Source: Novosphingobium sp. EMRT-2 (GTDB lineage: Bacteria; Pseudomonadota; Alphaproteobacteria; Sphingomonadales; Sphingomonadaceae). From it: DNA of 64,000 nt. Both the position numbers and the translations under genes were made by a program. The notes under the pieces are model-generated. The model was not told where the DNA came from and did not search any database. It saw nothing but the letters and a program-made list of their open reading frames with translations. The stretch lies in contig NZ_CP039697.1 of the NCBI RefSeq assembly GCF_005145025.1, forward strand, positions 62,001 through 126,000, written 5' to 3'. The number at the start of each line of letters is the position of its first letter. The stretch's first letter is position 1. Shown here in pieces: positions 43,831 through 53,643 of this stretch.

Positions 43831-46233
43831 TCAGAACACCAGGCGCTCCACGCCCATGACGATTTGCCGGGCGGGCACGGCATCCACGCCGTTCAGCCGA
43901 ACCTTGCGCATCTCGGCCAGCGGCAGGACGACGCGCAGGCTCGCTGCCGGTGCCGGCGCTGGACCGTCCCACCGCGACACGATGTCCAGACCATCGGCGT
44001 TGGCCGTCACCGTCACGCGCCACAGCGGCGGACGGGAAGCATCGGGCCATCCTTCGCCTTCGTCGTGGAAGCCTTCCCATTCCCGCGTTCCCGTGGCCGG
44101 GGGATAGAGCAACACCGCCGGCTCCATCGGCCTCGGCGCGAAACCGCCGCGCGCAAGATCAAGAAACACGCCGCTGCCTTCGCGGGCGAGCATCGGTGGC
44201 AGGCCTTCCAGCGGCGCGGGCAGGACGTGGGACTGGCCACCCGCATGGCGGCGGTCATCGCGCAAGTCGAACCAGTCCGCGCCGGCCGGACAGTGCACCG
44301 CGCGCTCTACCGTGCCCTTGTCCATCGCCGGGGCGACCAGCAGATCGGGGCCGAGCAGGTAGTCGTCGCCATCGGTCCACGCGGCGGGATCGGACGGGAA
44401 ATCATGCCACAGCGGGCGGGTGACCGGCTCGTAATCGGCATGGTGGCGCCAGAGCAGGTGGCCAAGCTGCGGGATCAGCGCCTGCCGCAGCGCCATCAGC
44501 CGCACGATCGCCGGGGTCGTCTCCGGATACATCCACGGCTCGTTCACCGTGCGGTCGGTGTTCCAGCTGTGGATCGAGAAGCGTGGCATCAGAATGCCCG
44601 CCTGCACCCAGCGCAGCAGCAGTTCGGGTTCGGGCGCGGGGCCGGCGAAGCCGCCGATGTCGTGCCCGTGGTTGGAAACGCCCGACAGCGCCAGGCCAAG
44701 GCCCATCTTCTGGTTGAAGCGCAGCGATTCCCAGCTGGTGTTGTTGTCGCCCGACCATGTCTGCGCATAGCGCTGCATACCCGCCATGCCCGATCGCGTG
44801 ACCACGTAGGGCCGGTGCCGCGGATCATGCGCCCGTTGCGCCTGGCGCGAGGCGCGCATCATCAGCAGGGTCTGCACCGGCCGTTCGGCGGCGGCCGGGC
44901 GGGGCGCGCCGAACCCGTCGATGCGCGCGCGCCGGTCCCATATCTCGTATTCGTTGTTGTCGTTCCAGGTGGAGGCGATGCCGTAATCGAGCAGTTGCGC
45001 CGTTACCTGCGCGCGCCACCACGCGGCCGCATCGGGGTTGGTGAAATCGACGTAGGCGCCGAGCTCGTCCCAGAACTGGCATTCGATCGGATCGCCGTCG
45101 GCGTCCTTCACGAACCAGCCTTTCGCCGCAAGGTCGGCATATTGCGGGTGATCGCGCAGCAGCGCCGGCTTGATGTTGGGCACCAGCCGCACGCCTGCTT
45201 CAGCGAAGGCGCGCACGAAGCCTTTGGCATCGGGGAACTTGTCGGTGTTCCAGTGGAACACGTAGCGCTTGTCGCCGATCGAGGTGTAGCCGGACGACAA
45301 GTGGAACGAGGTGCAGCCGATGTCATGCTCTTCCAGCTTTGCCAGGAATTGCCCCATCTGCCGCTGCGCGTCAGGCGCGTCGGTGTAGGTCATCGTCGAT
45401 CCGGAATAGCCGAGCGCCCAGCCGGGCATCAGCGCCGGGCGGCCGGTCAGCCAGGTGAAGCGCCGCGTCACCTCGGCCACGTCCGGCCCGGCGATCATGT
45501 AGTAATCGAGATCGCCCGATTCCGCGCGCATCGTGCGGTAGAGGCCATGATAATTGTCGTATTCCTGCCCCAGATCGAACACCGGGTCGGCGGTGGTGTC
45601 ATAGAACACGCCGTGCGCGCTGCCGTCGCCGGCAACCACCAGCAGATAGGGGATCGACTTGTAGAGCGGGTCCGAGGAGCGCGCGTCATAGCCCATGGGA
45701 TCGAGATTGGTCAGCCGCAGCCGGCGTCCGGCACGGTCCATCGGGCCGGAGCGTTCGCCCAGGCCAAAATAGCGCTCGCCCGGCTGACGCGCGACATAGT
45801 GATAGGTCGCTTCGTCCCACCACCCGAAATTGTAGGGCTGGGTCGGGCGGTCGGCGCTGATGACGGTCCAGTCCGCACCCGATCGCCGCGACCACGTGCT
45901 CAGGAATCCGGTGCGCGTGATGGCAAGCCGCAGGCGGGTCGTCTCGACGACGATGTGGTGCTCGTCCTCGCTTACGGTAAAGCCCGGAGTCGCGAAGTCC
46001 GAAACGTCCATGCGGTCGCGCCCGGGTTCGGCCACGTCCTCCTGTCCCGGTGCGATCGCCCAGCTGGGCGGGGAAGTGACGGTCCCCTGTGCCAGCAGCA
46101 GCACGCGCATGATGTCCTCCTCCAGCACGAAGACATGCGCCACCACGCCGGTATCGGCGTGCAGCGTCACGCGTGCGCCGTCGCGCGCCGCGATCGAGAA
46201 GCGGGGAGGATGGGACAGGCGCGGCTTGGGCAT
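43831..46233 (-). CDS. Glycoside hydrolase family 31 enzyme (alpha-xylosidase/alpha-glucosidase type)
   Basis: An 800-residue cytoplasmic-type GH31 enzyme without an obvious signal peptide. The nucleophile Asp is in ASTWNDNNEYEIWD near residue 421 (family W-x-D-x-N-E). The acid/base Asp is in TWSGDNNTSWESLRF near residue 494, followed by GVSNHGHDIGGFAG. An N-terminal beta-sandwich (GERYFGLGERSGPMDRAG) and C-terminal beta domains complete the usual length. It lies 3 nt after an MFS gene and in the hexuronate locus, so it may release uronic acids or sugars from an alpha-linked, perhaps glucuronate-bearing, oligosaccharide. Substrate specificity is inference. Confidence 0.87.
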   Translation of the reverse strand: MPKPRLSHPPRFSIAARDGARVTLHADTGVVAHVFVLEEDIMRVLLLAQGTVTSPPSWAIAPGQEDVAEPGRDRMDVSDFATPGFTVSEDEHHIVVETTRLRLAITRTGFLSTWSRRSGADWTVISADRPTQPYNFGWWDEATYHYVARQPGERYFGLGERSGPMDRAGRRLRLTNLDPMGYDARSSDPLYKSIPYLLVVAGDGSAHGVFYDTTADPVFDLGQEYDNYHGLYRTMRAESGDLDYYMIAGPDVAEVTRRFTWLTGRPALMPGWALGYSGSTMTYTDAPDAQRQMGQFLAKLEEHDIGCTSFHLSSGYTSIGDKRYVFHWNTDKFPDAKGFVRAFAEAGVRLVPNIKPALLRDHPQYADLAAKGWFVKDADGDPIECQFWDELGAYVDFTNPDAAAWWRAQVTAQLLDYGIASTWNDNNEYEIWDRRARIDGFGAPRPAAAERPVQTLLMMRASRQAQRAHDPRHRPYVVTRSGMAGMQRYAQTWSGDNNTSWESLRFNQKMGLGLALSGVSNHGHDIGGFAGPAPEPELLLRWVQAGILMPRFSIHSWNTDRTVNEPWMYPETTPAIVRLMALRQALIPQLGHLLWRHHADYEPVTRPLWHDFPSDPAAWTDGDDYLLGPDLLVAPAMDKGTVERAVHCPAGADWFDLRDDRRHAGGQSHVLPAPLEGLPPMLAREGSGVFLDLARGGFAPRPMEPAVLLYPPATGTREWEGFHDEGEGWPDASRPPLWRVTVTANADGLDIVSRWDGPAPAPAASLRVVLPLAEMRKVRLNGVDAVPARQIVMGVERLVF

Positions 46234-46236
46234 CGA

Positions 46237-47499
46237 TCAGGCCTTTGCGGGGAGGGTAAGGTGGCGGCGCAGCGCGATCAGCCAGATGGCGCCGATCAGG
46301 TCGAACAGGCCGAGGCAGGCGAACAGTGGCGCATAGCCGACCGTGTCGGCCAGTTGCCCGATCGCCAGCGAGAACAGCAGCCCGCCCGTCCACCCGGCCA
46401 TGCCGACCAGGCCGTTGGCCTTGGCGACATCGGAGCGGGGAAAGACGTCGGCGGAAAGCGTGTTGATCAGAACCGAGATCATCTGGTGCGCGAAGCCGCC
46501 GACCGACAGCAGCGCGATCGCCAGCAGCGGATGCGCGACCAGACCGACAAGCCCCGGCCCGATCATCAGCACCGCGCCCAGGCAGATGCCCGCAATGCGC
46601 GAAGACTCCAGCGACAGGCCCCAGCGGCGCTGGAATAGCGGCGCCAGGTATCCCCCGATGATGCCGCCCGCGTCCGCCGCCAGAAACGGCAACCACGCGA
46701 ACATCGCGATCTGCGTCAGGTCCATGTGCCGCTCATTCGCGAGATAGAGCGGAATCCAGAAGCTGAAGGTCTGCCAGGCCGGCTCCGCCAGGAAGCGCGG
46801 CACCGCGATGGCCCAGAAGCGGGGCGCGCTAATGATGGCGCGGATCGTGGTGTTGCCCGCGTCCGCATCCACAGCGCGCTGTCCGTCGGCGATCAGGCGC
46901 CGTTCCTGGTCGGTGAGAACGCGCGATTGCGCCGGCGGGCGATAGAGGCGCCACCAGGCGAGCGCCCAGATCAGCCCGATCGCGCCGGTGACGAAGAAGC
47001 CGGCCTGCCAGCCCCACTGCTTGGCGATCAGGGCCACCACCACGGGCGCGAGCGCGGCGCCGGCGGCGGTGCCGGCGTTGAACCAGCCGGTCGCGATCGA
47101 GCGTTCGCGATCGGGAAACCATTCGGCGATGGCTTTCATCCCGGCCGGGATCGTGGCTGCTTCCGCCATGCCCAGCAGCCCCCGGAACACCGCCAGCGAA
47201 AACCACCCGCGCGCAAAGGCGTGGGCCATGTTCGCCAGCGACCAGGCGATGGCGAACAGCGCGAAGCCAGCGGTCAGACCGATTCGGTCGATAACCATCC
47301 CCGCGACCGGCTGCATCACCGTGTAGGCGATCTGGAAAGCGCCGACGATGTAGCTGTACTGCTGCGTCGATATCGACAGTTCCAGCTTCAATTGCGGGGC
47401 CAGCACGCCCAGCGAATTGCGCGCGAGATAGTTGATGACGGTGCCGACCATCACCAGCAGCAGGATGCGGACGCGAACGGCGCGCCAGTTGATCGTCAT
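46237..47499 (-). CDS. MFS transporter, anion:cation symporter (hexuronate/galactonate-like)
   Basis: A 420-residue, 12-helix major facilitator. The start MTINWRAVRVRILLLVMVGTVINYLARNSLGVLAP and the loop MVIDRIGLTAGF resemble the ExuT/DgoT ACS subfamily, which imports hexuronates or aldonates with protons; AEAATIPAGMKAIAEWFPDRERSIATGWFNAGT is also typical of it. It lies between manD and the GH31 gene on the same strand, supporting uronate uptake. Confidence 0.85.
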   Translation of the reverse strand: MTINWRAVRVRILLLVMVGTVINYLARNSLGVLAPQLKLELSISTQQYSYIVGAFQIAYTVMQPVAGMVIDRIGLTAGFALFAIAWSLANMAHAFARGWFSLAVFRGLLGMAEAATIPAGMKAIAEWFPDRERSIATGWFNAGTAAGAALAPVVVALIAKQWGWQAGFFVTGAIGLIWALAWWRLYRPPAQSRVLTDQERRLIADGQRAVDADAGNTTIRAIISAPRFWAIAVPRFLAEPAWQTFSFWIPLYLANERHMDLTQIAMFAWLPFLAADAGGIIGGYLAPLFQRRWGLSLESSRIAGICLGAVLMIGPGLVGLVAHPLLAIALLSVGGFAHQMISVLINTLSADVFPRSDVAKANGLVGMAGWTGGLLFSLAIGQLADTVGYAPLFACLGLFDLIGAIWLIALRRHLTLPAKA

Positions 47500-47576
47500 G
47501 GGCCTCTCCGGGATTTGCGGACGCGCATTTCTCCGCGCGCCCGCTTCGCATCATCGCGGCAGTATCGGCATGCGTG

Positions 47577-48785
47577 TCACCAGTTCCACATCGTGCCGTC
47601 CGCAAGGCGGGCGACGGGCAGGTAGGCGGGTTTGTAGGGGTACTTGGCGGCGAGGGTTTCGTCGATGTCGACGCCATGGCCGGGCGTTTCCCCGCAGAGC
47701 AGGAAACCATCGGCGAAGGTATAGTCGTGCGGGAAGACCGCGTCGGTTTCCTCGGTGTGGCGCATGTATTCCTGGATGCCGAAGTTGGGCACCCAGGTGT
47801 CGAAATGCAGCGCGGCGCCCATCGTCACCGGGGAAAGGTCGGTCGCGCCGTGGCAGCCGGTGCGGACCTGGTAGAGCGCGGCCAGATCGGCCAGCCGGCG
47901 CAGGTGCGTCACCCCGCCCGCGCCCACGATGGTCGCGCGGATGTAGTCGATCAGCTGGTTTTGGATCAGGTCGCGGGCGTCCCAGATCGTGTTGAAGATT
48001 TCCCCCACCGCCAGCGGCGTGGTGGTGTGCTGGCGCACCAGCCGGAACGCTTCCTGGTTCTCCGCCGGGGTGCAGTCTTCCAGCCAGAACAGGCTGTAGG
48101 GCTCCAGCGCCTTACCCAGCTGCGCCGCCTCCAGCGGGGTATAGCGGTGGTGGCCGTCGTGCAGCAAATGGTAGTCGAAGCCGTAGGTTTCGCGCAGCTT
48201 GTCGAACAGCTTCGGCACATAGTTGAGCGCCTTGCGCGTGTCCCACCCGGTCACGGAGGGCAGCGCGGCGTCGGCCGGTTCGTAATAGAGCTTGCCGCGC
48301 CCCACGCCATAGGCGTCCTTGATCCCCGGCACGCCGGTCTGCGCACGGATCGCCTTGTAGCCAAGGTCGATGTAGTGGCCGACGGCATCGACCGTTTCGG
48401 CGATGTCGGCGCCGTTGGCGTGGCCATAGACCATCACGCCATCGCGGCTGCGCCCGCCCAGCAGCTGGTAGAGCGGCATACCCGCCATCTTGGCCTTGAT
48501 GTCCCACAGCGCGACGTCCACCGCCGCGATCGCGCGCATCGTCACCGGCCCGCCGCGCCAGTAGGCGCCGCGATAGAGGTATTGCCAGATGTCCTCGATA
48601 CGGCGCGGGTCCATGCCGATCAGGCACGGGATCACGTGGTCTTCCAGATAGGACACGACGGCCAGCTCGCGCCCGTTCAGCGTGGCATCGCCGATGCCGA
48701 ACACGCCTTGGTCGGTCACGATCTTCAGCGTGACGAAGTTCCGCCCGGGGCACGTAACAATCACCTTGGCGGCTTCAATTTTCAT
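47577..48785 (-). CDS. manD: D-mannonate dehydratase (enolase superfamily)
   Basis: A 402-residue mandelate racemase/enolase-superfamily enzyme that dehydrates D-mannonate to 2-keto-3-deoxygluconate. The residues I associate with characterised ManD are present: Arg147 (KAIRAQ) and Tyr159 (DAYGVG), metal ligands in [15 protein letters not shown] and AVGEIFN, and His in [12 protein letters not shown]. From memory the sequence is very close to the Novosphingobium aromaticivorans enzyme of equal length. ATG 48785 is used; the much longer open frame upstream is antisense to other genes. It is divergent from a FadR-type regulator and probably cotranscribed with the MFS and GH31 genes. Confidence 0.93.
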   Translation of the reverse strand: MKIEAAKVIVTCPGRNFVTLKIVTDQGVFGIGDATLNGRELAVVSYLEDHVIPCLIGMDPRRIEDIWQYLYRGAYWRGGPVTMRAIAAVDVALWDIKAKMAGMPLYQLLGGRSRDGVMVYGHANGADIAETVDAVGHYIDLGYKAIRAQTGVPGIKDAYGVGRGKLYYEPADAALPSVTGWDTRKALNYVPKLFDKLRETYGFDYHLLHDGHHRYTPLEAAQLGKALEPYSLFWLEDCTPAENQEAFRLVRQHTTTPLAVGEIFNTIWDARDLIQNQLIDYIRATIVGAGGVTHLRRLADLAALYQVRTGCHGATDLSPVTMGAALHFDTWVPNFGIQEYMRHTEETDAVFPHDYTFADGFLLCGETPGHGVDIDETLAAKYPYKPAYLPVARLADGTMWNW

Positions 48786-48811
48786 GGAATCCCTCGCGAT
48801 ATGGCGGCCAT

Positions 48812-48867
48812 ATTGGTATGACGACTTGACGGTTCGAATTTGGTCTGTCAAGTTTTTTGAAATTGGT
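48812..48867. promoter_or_regulatory. Divergent control region: ACTTGAC-N16-GTCAAGT and three TTGGT boxes
   Basis: Between manD and the FadR-type regulator lies a perfect inverted repeat ACTTGAC (48824-48830) and GTCAAGT (48847-48853). TTGGT occurs at 48813, 48840 and 48863 in A/T-rich contexts (ATATTGGTAT, AATTTGGTCT, AAATTGGTAA). These resemble half-sites of the UxuR/ExuR operator AAATTGGTATACCAATTT. TTGAC within the left arm could also be a -35 element. Confidence 0.5.
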
Positions 48868-48884
48868 AAAGCCACGGAGGCGGC

Positions 48885-49640
48885 ATGAGTTCGACGGGAT
48901 CGGCGCAGGAACGGCTTTATCAGGATCTGGCGCGGGCGTTGCTGGATGAACTGGCATCGGGCAAGTATCCCGTCGGCGCGCGCCTGCCGGCCGAGCGCGA
49001 ACTGGCGGTGCGTTATAATGTGAGCCGGCCGACGGTGCGCGAGGCGATCATCGCGCTCGAAGTGCAGGGGCTGGTGGAAGTGCGCGTGGGCTCGGGCGCC
49101 TATGTGGTGCGGCTGCCCGGCGGCGATGACATGCCCGGCTTCAACGTCACCGCTTTCGAGCTGACCGAGGCGCGCCTCCTCGTGGAAGGCGAAACCGCCG
49201 CGCTGGCGGCAACCCAGATCACCGACGAGGAAATCGCCGAGCTGGAGGAACTGCTGCGCGCCATCGCACGCGAGAACCTCGATCCCGCCGGATCGGACAA
49301 GGCCGACCACAGCTTCCATGTCGCCATCGCCCGGGCCACGCGCAACAACGCCATGATCGAGATCGTTGAGCGGCTCTGGAACCAGCGTTACACCTCGCCC
49401 GAAGCCTCGCTGCTGCACGAAAAGGCGCGCACCGCGAACATCAAGCCGGTGGTCGATGAACATACCGCCGTGCTGGAGGCGTTGAAGCGTCACGATCCCT
49501 CCGCCGCCCGCGCGGCGATGCGCGCGCACTTGTCCGCCGTGCTGGAAAGCCTGCTCTTCGCCACCGAGGAACGCGCCGTGGCCGAAGCCCGCCGTGCGGT
49601 GCAGGCCAAGCGCGATCGTTACGCGCGCGCCACGGCCTGA
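48885..49640 (+). CDS. FadR/UxuR-type GntR transcriptional regulator
   Basis: A 251-residue regulator. The N-terminal GntR winged helix is clear ([36 protein letters not shown] in pieces), followed by an all-helical FCD ligand domain ([54 protein letters not shown]). Asp/His residues in the FCD domain often bind a metal and a carboxylate ligand. It is divergent from manD and upstream of uxaC and uxuB, so a hexuronate intermediate is the likely effector. The ribosome site CGGAGG supports the ATG. Confidence 0.87.
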   Translation: MSSTGSAQERLYQDLARALLDELASGKYPVGARLPAERELAVRYNVSRPTVREAIIALEVQGLVEVRVGSGAYVVRLPGGDDMPGFNVTAFELTEARLLVEGETAALAATQITDEEIAELEELLRAIARENLDPAGSDKADHSFHVAIARATRNNAMIEIVERLWNQRYTSPEASLLHEKARTANIKPVVDEHTAVLEALKRHDPSAARAAMRAHLSAVLESLLFATEERAVAEARRAVQAKRDRYARATA

Positions 49641-49679
49641 CAATACTGGCTGAATACACCGAAAGACATCGCCGAACCC

Positions 49680-51095
49680 ATGCCACGATCCCTTGAACTG
49701 CATCCCGATCGCCTGCTGCCGGCGGAACCTTCGGTCCGTGTCCTGGCGCGCGCCTTGTACGCCGATATCGCGGACTTGCCGATTGTCAGCCCGCACGGCC
49801 ATACCGATCCGCGCTGGTTCGCCGACAACGCGCCGTTCGGCAACGCCACCGATCTGCTGCTGGTGCCCGATCACTACGTGTTCCGCATGCTCTATTCCCA
49901 GGGCGTCGCGCTCGAGGATCTGGGCGTGCGCAATCCGGGCGTCGATCCGCGCGCGGCGTGGCGGCTGTTCGCCGAACGCTATACCCTGTTCCGGGGTACG
50001 CCATCGCGCATGTGGCTCGACTGGGTCTTTGCCGAAGCCTTCGGCATGGGCGTGCAACTGGAGGCCGAAACCGCCGACCTCTATTTCGACACGATCACCG
50101 AAATGCTCGCGACCGACAGCTTTCGCCCGCGCGCGCTGTTCGACCGCTATGGCATCGAAGTGATCGCCACCACCGAAAGCCCGCTCGATACGCTGGAGCA
50201 TCATGCCGCGATCCGCGCCGAGAACGCGCGGGCGGGCGGCTGGCAGGGCCGGGTGATTACCGCCTATCGCCCGGATCCGGTGGTCGATCCCGAGTTCGAA
50301 GGCTTTTCCGCCAATCTCGATGCGCTGTCCGCGCTCACCGGCGAGGATTGCCGCACGTGGCGCGGCTATCTGGCTGCGCATCGCCAGCGTCGCGCCTTCT
50401 TCGCGCGGATGGGCGCTACCAGCACCGACCATGGCCATCCCACCGCGCAGACCGCCGATCTTTCCCCGGCGGAGGCCGAGGCGTTGTTCGGCAAGGTCTC
50501 GACCGGCGCATTCACCCCCGCCGAGGCGGAACTGTTCCGCGCCCAGATGCTGACCGAAATGGCGGCGATGAGCTGTGACGACGGGCTGGTCATGCAGATT
50601 CACCCCGGATCGTTCCGCAACCACAACGCGCCGTTGTTTGAACGCTTGGGCCGGGACAAGGGCGCCGACATCCCCACGCGCACCGACTATGTCCACGCGC
50701 TCAAGCCGCTGCTCGACCGCTTCGGCAACGCGCGCGATCTCTCGATCATTCTCTTCACGCTGGATGAAAGCGCCTATGCCCGCGAACTGGCCCCGCTGGC
50801 CGGGCACTACCCCTGCCTCAAACTCGGCCCGGCGTGGTGGTTCCATGACAGCCCGGAAGGGATGCGCCGCTTCCGCCTGATGACCACGGAAACCGCCGGC
50901 TTCTACAACACCGTGGGCTTCAACGACGATACCCGCGCATTCCTGTCGATCCCCGCGCGGCATGACGTTGCCCGCCGCATCGATTGCGGCTTCCTGGCGC
51001 AACTTGTGGCGGAACATCGCATCGAGGACTGGGAAGCGGCGGAGCTCGCGCGCGATCTCACCTACAATCTCGCCAAGCGGGCCTACAAACTCTGA
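49680..51095 (+). CDS. uxaC: Glucuronate isomerase
   Basis: A 471-residue amidohydrolase-superfamily isomerase converting D-glucuronate to D-fructuronate. The metal-binding start of the barrel, [14 protein letters not shown], is near residue 35; other conserved segments are [38 protein letters not shown]-like [12 protein letters not shown] and the C-terminal [16 protein letters not shown]. Length is normal for UxaC. It lies 39 nt after the regulator gene and 17 nt before uxuB. Confidence 0.93.
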   Translation: MPRSLELHPDRLLPAEPSVRVLARALYADIADLPIVSPHGHTDPRWFADNAPFGNATDLLLVPDHYVFRMLYSQGVALEDLGVRNPGVDPRAAWRLFAERYTLFRGTPSRMWLDWVFAEAFGMGVQLEAETADLYFDTITEMLATDSFRPRALFDRYGIEVIATTESPLDTLEHHAAIRAENARAGGWQGRVITAYRPDPVVDPEFEGFSANLDALSALTGEDCRTWRGYLAAHRQRRAFFARMGATSTDHGHPTAQTADLSPAEAEALFGKVSTGAFTPAEAELFRAQMLTEMAAMSCDDGLVMQIHPGSFRNHNAPLFERLGRDKGADIPTRTDYVHALKPLLDRFGNARDLSIILFTLDESAYARELAPLAGHYPCLKLGPAWWFHDSPEGMRRFRLMTTETAGFYNTVGFNDDTRAFLSIPARHDVARRIDCGFLAQLVAEHRIEDWEAAELARDLTYNLAKRAYKL

Positions 51096-51112
51096 CCTGA
51101 CGGGATCGCTTG

Positions 51113-52483
51113 ATGAGACTTTCCACCGCTGCCGCCAGCCGCCTGTCCGCCGATGTCGTCCGGCCCGGCTACGACCGCGCCGCGCAGGCGGTGGGGATCG
51201 TCCACTTCGGCATCGGCGCGTTCCACCGCGCGCATCAGGCGTGGTACACCGACCTTGCCATGGGGCATGGCGATCGCGACTGGATGATCACCGGCGCTTC
51301 GCTGCGTTCGGCCGATGTCGCCACGCAGATGAACCCGCAGGATGGCCTCTACACGCTGAGCGAACGGTCCGCCGCCAGCATCGGGGTGCGACTGGTCGGA
51401 TCGGTGCGGCGCGTGCTGGTGGCCAGCGAGCAGCCGGAGGCGGTGATTGCCGAACTGGCCGCGCCGTCCACGCGGATTGCCAGCTTCACCGTGACGGAGA
51501 AGGGCTATTGCCGCGCGGCGGACGGGTCGCTCGACTTTAACCTCGCCCATTCGCAGAGCCTCTATTACTTCGTGACGCAGGGCCTGCGTCGCCGCCGCGA
51601 TGCCGGATTGCCGGGGCTGACGCTGCTGTCCTGCGACAATCTTGCCGACAACGGCCGCCAGCTCGAGGCGCTGATGCAGGCCTATATCGCGCGGCACGAA
51701 CCGGACCTGGCCGCCTGGTTCGCGGACAATTGCACCTGCCCGGCGACGATGATCGACCGGATCGTGCCGGCGACGACCGACGCCGACCGAAAGGCCGTGG
51801 CCGGGATCTCCGGGCTGGACGATGCCGCCGCCGTCGTCACCGAACCGTTCAGCCAGTGGGTGATCGAGGACCGCTTCGCCGGGGCGCGTCCGCGCTGGGA
51901 CGCGGTGGGAGCCGAACTGGTGGCCGATGTCGCCCCATACGAAACAGCCAAGCTGCGGATGCTCAACGGGGCGCATTCGGCACTGGCCTATCGCGGGTTG
52001 ATGGCGGGGTATGGCTACGTCCACGAGGCGATCGCCGATCCCGACCTGCGCGCCATGGCCCAACGCCTGATGCTGGAGGAGGCCGCGCCCACGATCGCTG
52101 CCGCGCCGGGTCAGGACTTGCCGGCCTATGCCGCGGCGCTGATCGAACGCTTCGCCAATCCGGCGCTCAACCACCGGCTGATCCAGATCGCCATGGATGG
52201 CAGCCAGAAGATTCCGCAACGCTGGCTGGAAACGCTGGCCGCGAACCAGCGGCAGGGCCGATCCTGCCCGGCGATCCTTTCGGCGATCAACGCCTGGATG
52301 AACCATGTACGCGGCGACAATACCGCCATCTGGGGGCCGGTGGACGATCCGATGGCCGATCGCCTGCGCGCCTTGTGGCAGGCAGGCGAGCGTTCCGCTG
52401 TCGCGCGGGCGTTGTTCGGCGCCGGCGGCCTGTTCGCGCAGACCTGGACCGCCACCGACGACGATCTTGCCGCGCTTTCCTGA
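51113..52483 (+). CDS. uxuB: Fructuronate reductase (mannitol dehydrogenase family)
   Basis: A 456-residue long-chain dehydrogenase/reductase. The nucleotide-binding [15 protein letters not shown] is near the N-terminus, [17 protein letters not shown] in the middle, and the catalytic Lys region is [17 protein letters not shown]. Mannitol dehydrogenase, tagaturonate reductase (UxaB) and UxuB are close relatives. Its position between uxaC and manD favours reduction of D-fructuronate to D-mannonate. ATG 51113 is preceded by an in-frame TTG that adds one residue. Confidence 0.88.
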   Translation: MRLSTAAASRLSADVVRPGYDRAAQAVGIVHFGIGAFHRAHQAWYTDLAMGHGDRDWMITGASLRSADVATQMNPQDGLYTLSERSAASIGVRLVGSVRRVLVASEQPEAVIAELAAPSTRIASFTVTEKGYCRAADGSLDFNLAHSQSLYYFVTQGLRRRRDAGLPGLTLLSCDNLADNGRQLEALMQAYIARHEPDLAAWFADNCTCPATMIDRIVPATTDADRKAVAGISGLDDAAAVVTEPFSQWVIEDRFAGARPRWDAVGAELVADVAPYETAKLRMLNGAHSALAYRGLMAGYGYVHEAIADPDLRAMAQRLMLEEAAPTIAAAPGQDLPAYAAALIERFANPALNHRLIQIAMDGSQKIPQRWLETLAANQRQGRSCPAILSAINAWMNHVRGDNTAIWGPVDDPMADRLRALWQAGERSAVARALFGAGGLFAQTWTATDDDLAALS

Positions 52484-52496
52484 AGGCTGGTCTTGA

Positions 52497-52525
52497 ACCG
52501 CCCCGGCAGGGAACGCCGGGGCGGT
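52497..52525. terminator. Bidirectional terminator hairpin
   Basis: ACCGCCCCGGC (52497-52507) and GCCGGGGCGGT (52515-52525) form a perfect 11-bp stem with a 7-nt loop between the convergent uxuB and LLM oxidoreductase genes. There is no long T-run. Confidence 0.65.
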
Positions 52526-52532
52526 CACAATG

Positions 52533-53618
52533 TCAGATCGCCAAGGGGCCGTGCGCGATGTGCGGCAGGACGTGGCGCGCGAACAGGTCAGCCTCCTGCG
52601 CGTGCGGATAGCCCGAAAGGATGAAGGCCTCGATCCCTTCGGCTTGATAGGCGCGCAGCTTGGCGAGCACCTGATCGGGCGTGCCGACGATGGCGGCGCC
52701 GCAACCCGAACGCGCGCGGCCGATTCCGGTCCACAGGTTGTCCTCCACGAAGCCGTCGCCGCCGGCCGCGCCGCGCAGCTCGCTCTGGCGCTGGACGCCG
52801 TAGTTCGCGGCATCGAGCGACTTTTCGCGGATCGCCTTGCCGGCATCGTCATCCAGCTTCGAGAGCAGGCGGTCGGCATAGGCGCGCGCCTCTTCCTCGG
52901 TCTCGCGCACGACCACATGCGCGCGATAGCCGAAGCGCAGAGTGCGCCCGAACCGGGTTGCGCGCGCCTTCATGTCGGCAATGGTTTCGCGCACCTTGTC
53001 CATGGTGTCGGGCCACATCAGGTAAACGTCGCAACCCTCGGCCGCGCATTCGCGCGCGTCTTCGCTCAGTCCACCGAAATAGAAGGCCGGGCAGCGGCCG
53101 GAAAGCGTCGCGATGCGCGGCGGATCGAGCTTCAGCTTGTAGAACTCGCCGTCGACATCCAGATGCTCCCCGTTGAGCAGGGTGCGGACGATCTTCATGA
53201 CCTCGGTCGCGCGGCGATAGCGCGGACCCGAGGCCAGCGTTTCGCCGGGCATGTCGGACGAGATGATATTGACGTTCAGCCGCCCGCCGGTGCCGGCCGC
53301 GTTGGGGCCAAGGATGCGATCGAGCGTGGCGATGCGGCGGGCAAGCTGCGGCGGCCAGTCCTCGCCGATCCGGGTCGCCCAGAGCAGCTTGATCCTGCGG
53401 ACTTGCGTGGCCACCGCGGCGGCAAAGGCGGTCGTGTCCAGCCCGAGCTGATAGCCGGAGGGCAGCAGGATGTTGTCGAAGCCGCCTTCCTCCGCGCGCA
53501 TCACGATGTTGCGGCAGTGTTCCCAGCTCGATTGCAGATAGGGGTCGGGAACGCCCAGGAACTCGTAGTCATCATCGCAAAGGGCGGAAAACCAGGCGAT
53601 TTCGCATTGCTGGGTCAT
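52533..53618 (-). CDS. LLM flavin-dependent monooxygenase, candidate sulfoquinovose monooxygenase (SmoC-like)
   Basis: A 361-residue luciferase-like monooxygenase of the SsuD/alkanesulfonate type: IAWFSALCDDDYEFLG, GGFDNILLPSGYQLG, LNVNIISSDMPGET, FYFGGLSEDARE and AAIVGTPDQVLAKL. SsuD-like enzymes use FMNH2 and O2 to cleave C-S bonds. In the sulfo-SMO pathway, SmoC desulfonates sulfoquinovose to 6-oxo-glucose and sulfite. Here the gene is 25 nt after an aldo/keto reductase gene and in the same locus as a sulfoquinovosidase, the combination found in sulfo-SMO clusters. No flavin reductase gene is visible in the window, so FMNH2 would come from elsewhere. Confidence 0.78.
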   Translation of the reverse strand: MTQQCEIAWFSALCDDDYEFLGVPDPYLQSSWEHCRNIVMRAEEGGFDNILLPSGYQLGLDTTAFAAAVATQVRRIKLLWATRIGEDWPPQLARRIATLDRILGPNAAGTGGRLNVNIISSDMPGETLASGPRYRRATEVMKIVRTLLNGEHLDVDGEFYKLKLDPPRIATLSGRCPAFYFGGLSEDARECAAEGCDVYLMWPDTMDKVRETIADMKARATRFGRTLRFGYRAHVVVRETEEEARAYADRLLSKLDDDAGKAIREKSLDAANYGVQRQSELRGAAGGDGFVEDNLWTGIGRARSGCGAAIVGTPDQVLAKLRAYQAEGIEAFILSGYPHAQEADLFARHVLPHIAHGPLAI

Positions 53619-53643
53619 TGTCTTGCCTCCTCAGCGCCGCCCT

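Noticed and set aside
43864..46638. 924-codon open frame on the plus strand
   Set aside because: Antisense to the GH31 and MFS genes; no recognisable motifs.
48786..51017. N-terminal extension of manD to a 1146-residue protein
   Set aside because: The extension is antisense to the regulator and uxaC genes. The 402-residue form from ATG 48785 is the full ManD length.
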